This document shows positions 60,215 through 64,000 of a stretch of 64,000 bases of DNA, in pieces (within the stretch, counting starts at the first letter, position 1; each line of letters opens with the position of its first letter). The DNA comes from Otis tarda (lineage: Eukaryota; Chordata; Aves; Otidiformes; Otididae): assembly GCA_026413225.1 (NCBI GenBank), contig CM048557.1:24964871-25028870 (forward strand), written 5' to 3'. The notes under the pieces are model-generated. The model was given only the letters and a program-made list of their open reading frames with translations, was not told the DNA's origin and did not search any database. Both the position numbers and the translations under genes were made by a program.

Positions 60215-61206
60215 TCAGAATCACAGAATCACAGAATTATCAAGATTGGAAAAGACCTAAAAGATCATCCAGTCCAACCATCACCAATACTTCTCAGCTA
60301 AATCATATCCCTCAACACAACATCCAAAAGTTTCTTGAACACCCCCATGGTCGGTGACTCCACCACCTCCCTGGGCAGTGCATTCCAGTGCCTGACTACC
60401 CTTTCCGAGAAGTAATATTTCCTAATGTCCAGCCTGAATCTCCCCTGGCGCAGCTTGAAACCATTGCCTCTAGTTCTATCACTGTCTACACGAGAGAAAA
60501 GGCCGACCCCTAGCTCACTACAACCTCCCTTCAGGAAGTTATAGAGAGCTATAAGGTCTCCCCTGAGCCTCCTCTTCTCCAGACTGAACAATCCCAGCTC
60601 CCTCAGCCGCTCCTCATAAGGCCTGTGCTCCAGACCCCTCACCAGCTTCGTAGCCCTCCTCTGAACGCGTTCCAGGGCCTCAATGTCTTTCTTGCAGTGA
60701 GGGGCCCAAAACTGAACACAGTACTCGAGGTGCGGCCTCACCAGTGCCGAGTACAGGGGGACGATTACCTCCCTGTTCCTGCTAGTAACACTGTTTTTGA
60801 TGCAAGCCAGGATGCCGTTGGCCTTCTTGGCCACCCGGGCACACTGTCGGCTCATGCTCAGCCGAGCATCAATCAGTACCCCCAGGTCCGTTTCCTCCAC
60901 ACAGTCCTCCAGCCACTCCGCCCCAAGCCTATAGCGCTGCCTGGGGTTGTTGTGGCCGAAGTGCAGGACTCGGCATTTGGTCTTGTTGAACCTCATCCCA
61001 TTGGCTTCAGCCCAGCTCTCCAGCCTGTCCAGATCCCTCTGTAGGGCCTCGCTACCCCCAGGCAGATCCACACTCCCAGCCAATTTGGTGTCATCTGCGA
61101 ACTTACTGAGGGTGCACTCAATGCCCTCATCCAGATCATCAATAAAGATATTGAAGAGGACAGGCCCCAGCACTGACCCCTGGGGAACACCACTTGTGAC
61201 CGGTGA
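60215..61206 (-). mobile_element. CR1 LINE copy 8 (best preserved, minus strand)
   Basis: A CR1 3' part of about 990 bp in reverse orientation. Its tail at the left consists of 8-bp repeats (TCAGAATCACAGAATCACAGAAT), followed by AAGATTGGAAAAGACC and GATCATCCAGTCCAACCATC. This tail differs from copies 1-4, 6 and 7 and from copy 5, so it is a third subfamily. The coding part is uninterrupted from the truncation point to the natural stop. The 5' end lies near 61200-61206, right after the GVPQGSVLG motif region, and unique DNA follows. Confidence 0.95.
60298..61206 (-). pseudogene. CR1 ORF2 reverse transcriptase C-terminal half, frame open
   Basis: About 300 codons without a stop, ending ..[13 protein letters not shown] at 60298-60300. 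The open frame starts at 61251, but roughly its first 15 residues are non-CR1 flank. In order: [20 protein letters not shown] (RT block), [15 protein letters not shown] with both catalytic aspartates of the FADD box (residues 51-54 of the open frame), then [25 protein letters not shown] and [19 protein letters not shown]. The C-terminal region follows ([61 protein letters not shown]). The endonuclease and N-terminal RT motifs are missing, so the copy cannot move by itself. It is GC-richer than its surroundings, and the intact frame points to a comparatively young copy. Confidence 0.93.
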
Positions 61207-62742
61207 CTCATGAGTCAAACAGCATCCTAGGAAGTGGTAATCTCTGTGCATATGTCAAAGGTGCTTCCCTTACAGTTTGTCTCTTCATAGAAATTGCTGG
61301 GTTTAACTGTGCATCTTTGGAAGGAAATCTTGAGCTTCATTTCCAACTAGCCCTCCTTCTCACTCGGTAGCCCATCAAATCTCAGGAATAAGTCCCAACT
61401 GCTAAATAACCGATTCAGTCCACAAATGCTCGTGTACCAGATGCAGAAAAGCAAGACTCTTCATTCCTGCCTTTTACAGATGAGGAGCCAGAGGCCTGGA
61501 TAAATTAAATACCGTCAAACCTCATCAGCAAGTAATCCAAAAGGCCAAATGAATATTCAAAGCCTAAGTTAAGGCAGACTGAAATGAGATTTTGTTTTAA
61601 ACCAGCTATGTCTTCCATGGAAGAGCACTGCTTCAGCATGTGAAAGCTGCACTTAAGGTCACGTAGACTTCACAGCTTCCTAAATGTATGCATGCATACG
61701 TACATACAGGGATAAACACAGCATCCCTTATTTACACGATGACCTCCAAGTTGAATCATGGTCTATATTTAAAGCAACTCTAAATAGTTATCCTGAGGTT
61801 ATTAAGCCATGCTTATAAGATTAATAATTAAAATGTTAGGGATGGGGGAGAGAATTCTGGGTCATTTAATTTCAAGTTCGTTTAAGGTCATTTTAAAAAA
61901 TCCCTATGGAAGTAGCAACAGAAACCACCAGAACTCTCTATCTAGGGAAACTCAAGTCTATGCTTCATTAAGATAGCATAGCCATGTACAGAAGAGGAGG
62001 GGTTTGTAAAGGTCCAAATCAGAAATGAGGATTTATCAGCAATATGTCTTTGTATTTACACAACACATTTTATGGATCTCATGTCTGAGAAATGCAAACC
62101 CTTGTCCCTGGATTCAAATTTAATTACTTTCAGCTGGATGTTCATTCCTTCCTCCAACCCTGAGTTAACCGCTGTAGACCCCTCCCTGTACAGGGGTTTG
62201 GAATCACAGACCTTAAAAGTTCACCAGTGTCTCCTACTCAGTTATCAAAACAAGACAAAAACTTCCTCACTGGTTTCACTGGACACAAGAAGCAAAATTT
62301 TCCCCCAACAAATCTCTGCCCTCCCAGATTGCTCTCATAAGGAAGATACCTCCCCAGTCAGAGCAAAATAGCTTTTCAGGGGCTGGGTCATGAAGTTCAC
62401 TCTCAGAAAGACCAGAGTGATCCAAATGTTGACCTGACTGAACTGCAACATCTTTCTTGCACTGTGACCTTTTACAAATCACCCCCAGAGCTGCTTAATG
62501 GTGGAAAAAGAGCAAAGAGAGGAAGCAATTGTCTTTATGCCAATGCACTGTAGCTGAAATTGTCACAGGACTAGCGTCCTGTTATCACTTCACAAGTTGG
62601 TAAGACAGCCTCTTTGCAGCTGAACTAATGTGCAGAAGTCTTGCTTGTATCTTTTTCTCTAATATAGATGCATTTTAAAATCTCAGTTAAAAGAGCATCC
62701 TTTCTATTTTAAATATAATCTCTTATTTTTTTCTTTCTACAG
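61207..62742. other. Unique DNA
   Basis: No gene or transposon recognised. Open frames up to 99 codons (62072-62371) have no family resemblance. Confidence 0.45.
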
Positions 62743-62963
62743 CTATTCTGAACTGTGTGATTTTAGTTCATCATTCAGGATTAATTGTACAGGCCCAAGT
62801 AAGGCTATTGACAATAGTGAATCCAATAAGAAACAAAATGTTTAAGAAACAGGGAAAGGCAGGAAGGGGCTCCAGAAAACAGAATTGTGAGAGTCAATAC
62901 TTTCATACCAGCATGCATGTGAAGGTGGAAAATGTCAGAGCAGACTATTACTTGCTGTATTGA
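62743..62963 (+). CDS. Possible terminal exon (very weak candidate)
   Basis: A strong 3' splice-site sequence (TTTTTTTCTTTCTACAG, ending 62742) is followed by about 73 open codons up to TGA at 62961-62963. The peptide has a basic middle (KMFKKQGKAGRGSRKQN) and no recognisable domain. No partner exon is seen. An AT-rich genome offers many such pyrimidine tracts, so chance is the more likely explanation. Confidence 0.1.
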
Positions 62964-63430
62964 GGAATAGTGAAATATTAAATTCCCAGGAGAGCATTCA
63001 TGGATATAGTAATGGGTAAAAATACTTTACATCATCCAAGCAGAGGTACTTATATATGTCAATAAAAGCATTCTTTTCCTACCACATAGCTTCACTCAGT
63101 ACTTCCTTCTTATTATCTGGTTGCCTAGGTACTCCAAAGGTATTTGCTGGGTTTTCCTACAGCTGCTAAAATCTCTACCAACTTGGGGAAATGGCTCTCT
63201 TCGGTAACGAGGCTGAAAGTTTCAAAGAATGAGATATAGTTCCAAGGACTTCACTCATGGTTTAGGCAGTAAACTTTATGGGTTTTTAAGGCAAATGAGA
63301 CATCCTTTCAAAAGCAAGTAAATGTCATCTTACTGTGTTTGAAAAAGAGAATGTGAGTTTGCCTCTTCTTTCTGTGTCTAAGGAACTGGTCCCTTCAGGC
63401 ATCTATCAAATTGACTGAAAATACTATGGT
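62964..63430. other. Unique AT-rich DNA
   Basis: Nothing recognised. Confidence 0.45.
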
Positions 63431-63780
63431 GAACCATTTGAGCCGGTGTTGGTTTGTGCCTGGCTTGGCTTAGAAAAGCTCTCCACACCAAGTGGCTGGG
63501 AGCAGCTGGGGTGGCTGCAGGTGAGTGGATGGGGAGGCCCCGCACAGCCCTGCCCTCCCCAAGGGGAGCCCACCTGTGCCGAAAGAGCCAGGGCCCTACC
63601 GCAGCCTTGGGCGCTGCCGGGGAAGTGGACGGGGCCACAGGAGCTGGGCTCAGAGCCGGGACAGCAGCATGGGCCGGGGCCCAAGGACGAGGCTGAGCCG
63701 TGAGGAGGGTGCAGGGATTTCTCCTCTGCATGAACGTGACTGTTGAGCCATGCATCCTGGGCAAATGTAGTTTCAGGGAT
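63431..63780. promoter_or_regulatory. CpG-rich GC island, possible promoter or exon edge
   Basis: About 300 bp that are much richer in G+C than the neighbouring DNA, with around ten CpG sites between 63535 and 63700. It contains a perfect splice-donor consensus, CAG|GTGAGT (cut after 63520). Just downstream, TGCATCCTGGG followed by CAAATGTAGT (63751-63771) resembles, with one extra base, the reverse complement of the ZNF143-type promoter motif. Open frames exist on both strands (up to 128 codons minus, 85 plus) but none is recognisable. A second GC-rich patch with a CGGGG word follows near 63901-63923. It could be the edge of a cellular promoter lying to the right, or an unrecognised GC-rich LTR like others in this window. 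Confidence 0.3.
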
Positions 63781-64000
63781 TTATTACCGTTACCTATCTA
63801 CTATTTACCTTCCGTTTACCCTATCTACAGTTCATGTATATTCTGGGTTACTTCAAGAGAAATGCAGCCCTTTGCAGAGGGCAAGAAGAAGGTCTGGGAC
63901 CCCGCTCGGGGAATGTCGGGTGTGTGTAGGCTTTCTGCCAGCTGCAAACACAAGGCTAAATTTCACCTTTCTGTCCAAAGCTGTAAATTCATGTTTTTGT
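63781..64000. other. Right edge of window
   Basis: Mixed composition, nothing recognised. The motif TTACCGTTACCTATC at 63785 and TTACCTTCCGTTTACC at 63805 form a loose, short direct repeat. Confidence 0.4.

Noticed and set aside
60625..61044. 139-codon plus-strand frame
   Set aside because: It is antisense to the ORF2 remnant of CR1 copy 8.
62743..62963. Exon-like frame after a strong splice acceptor
   Set aside because: Listed only as a very weak candidate and not promoted to a finding, because pyrimidine tracts followed by AG are frequent in this AT-rich DNA and the peptide is unremarkable.
63378..63764. 128-codon minus-strand frame in the CpG-rich island
   Set aside because: Alanine and proline-rich because of base composition; frames are open on both strands, and no domain is seen.

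Overview
This window looks like non-coding nuclear DNA from a bird. The evidence is nine recognisable CR1 LINE fragments, several with the typical avian CR1 3' end (TCCAACCC..ATTCTATGATTCTATGA), and four solo LTRs of types common in avian genomes. The "GGTTGACCCTGGCTGG" LTR and the "TGTCCTGGTTTCAGCTG" LTR suggest a non-galliform, probably neoavian, species; this is recalled family knowledge, not a database result. I see no prokaryotic organisation, no complete cellular gene and no tRNA, rRNA or CRISPR. The window is probably a gene desert or the inside of a very large intron.

Layout. 1-8.7 kb: AT-rich unique DNA with two related solo LTRs facing each other (969-2097 minus, 6793-7695 plus), each with a perfect 5-bp target duplication, and one older GC-rich LTR-like element (3294-3788). 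8.7-10.3 kb: the longest CR1 copy, carrying broken reverse transcriptase. 10.3-31 kb: mostly unique AT-rich sequence, with an ancient CR1 (about 14.2 kb), CR1 copies at 15.6, 24.2 and 29.5 kb, a (TA)n array and a small GC-rich pocket (20.7 kb). 32-33.2 kb: a degraded CR1 of another subfamily. 33.2-42.8 kb: 9.6 kb with almost no recognisable repeats. 42.8-46.5 kb: two CR1 3' ends. 47.9-57 kb: repeat-rich, with two more GC-rich LTR-like copies (one in each orientation), a solo LTR with TATA box (54160-54746), an exact 178-bp tandem duplication (55368-55724) and a further solo LTR (56014-57007). 60.2-61.2 kb: the best preserved CR1, on the minus strand, with an intact FADD catalytic box in an uninterrupted reading frame. 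63.4-63.9 kb: a GC- and CpG-rich stretch that could be a promoter or exon edge, or an unrecognised repeat.

There is no gene system to reconstruct. The longest reading frames are either CR1 ORF2 remnants or accidental frames in GC-rich LTRs. The most useful observations are about transposon history: perfect target duplications, LTR length variants, a solo LTR pair in inverted orientation, three CR1 tail types, two CR1 copies truncated at nearly the same point, and the very recent 178-bp duplication. Two possible splice-bounded terminal exons and the CpG-rich right edge are the only weak hints of cellular genes. No previously undescribed biological system could be supported.
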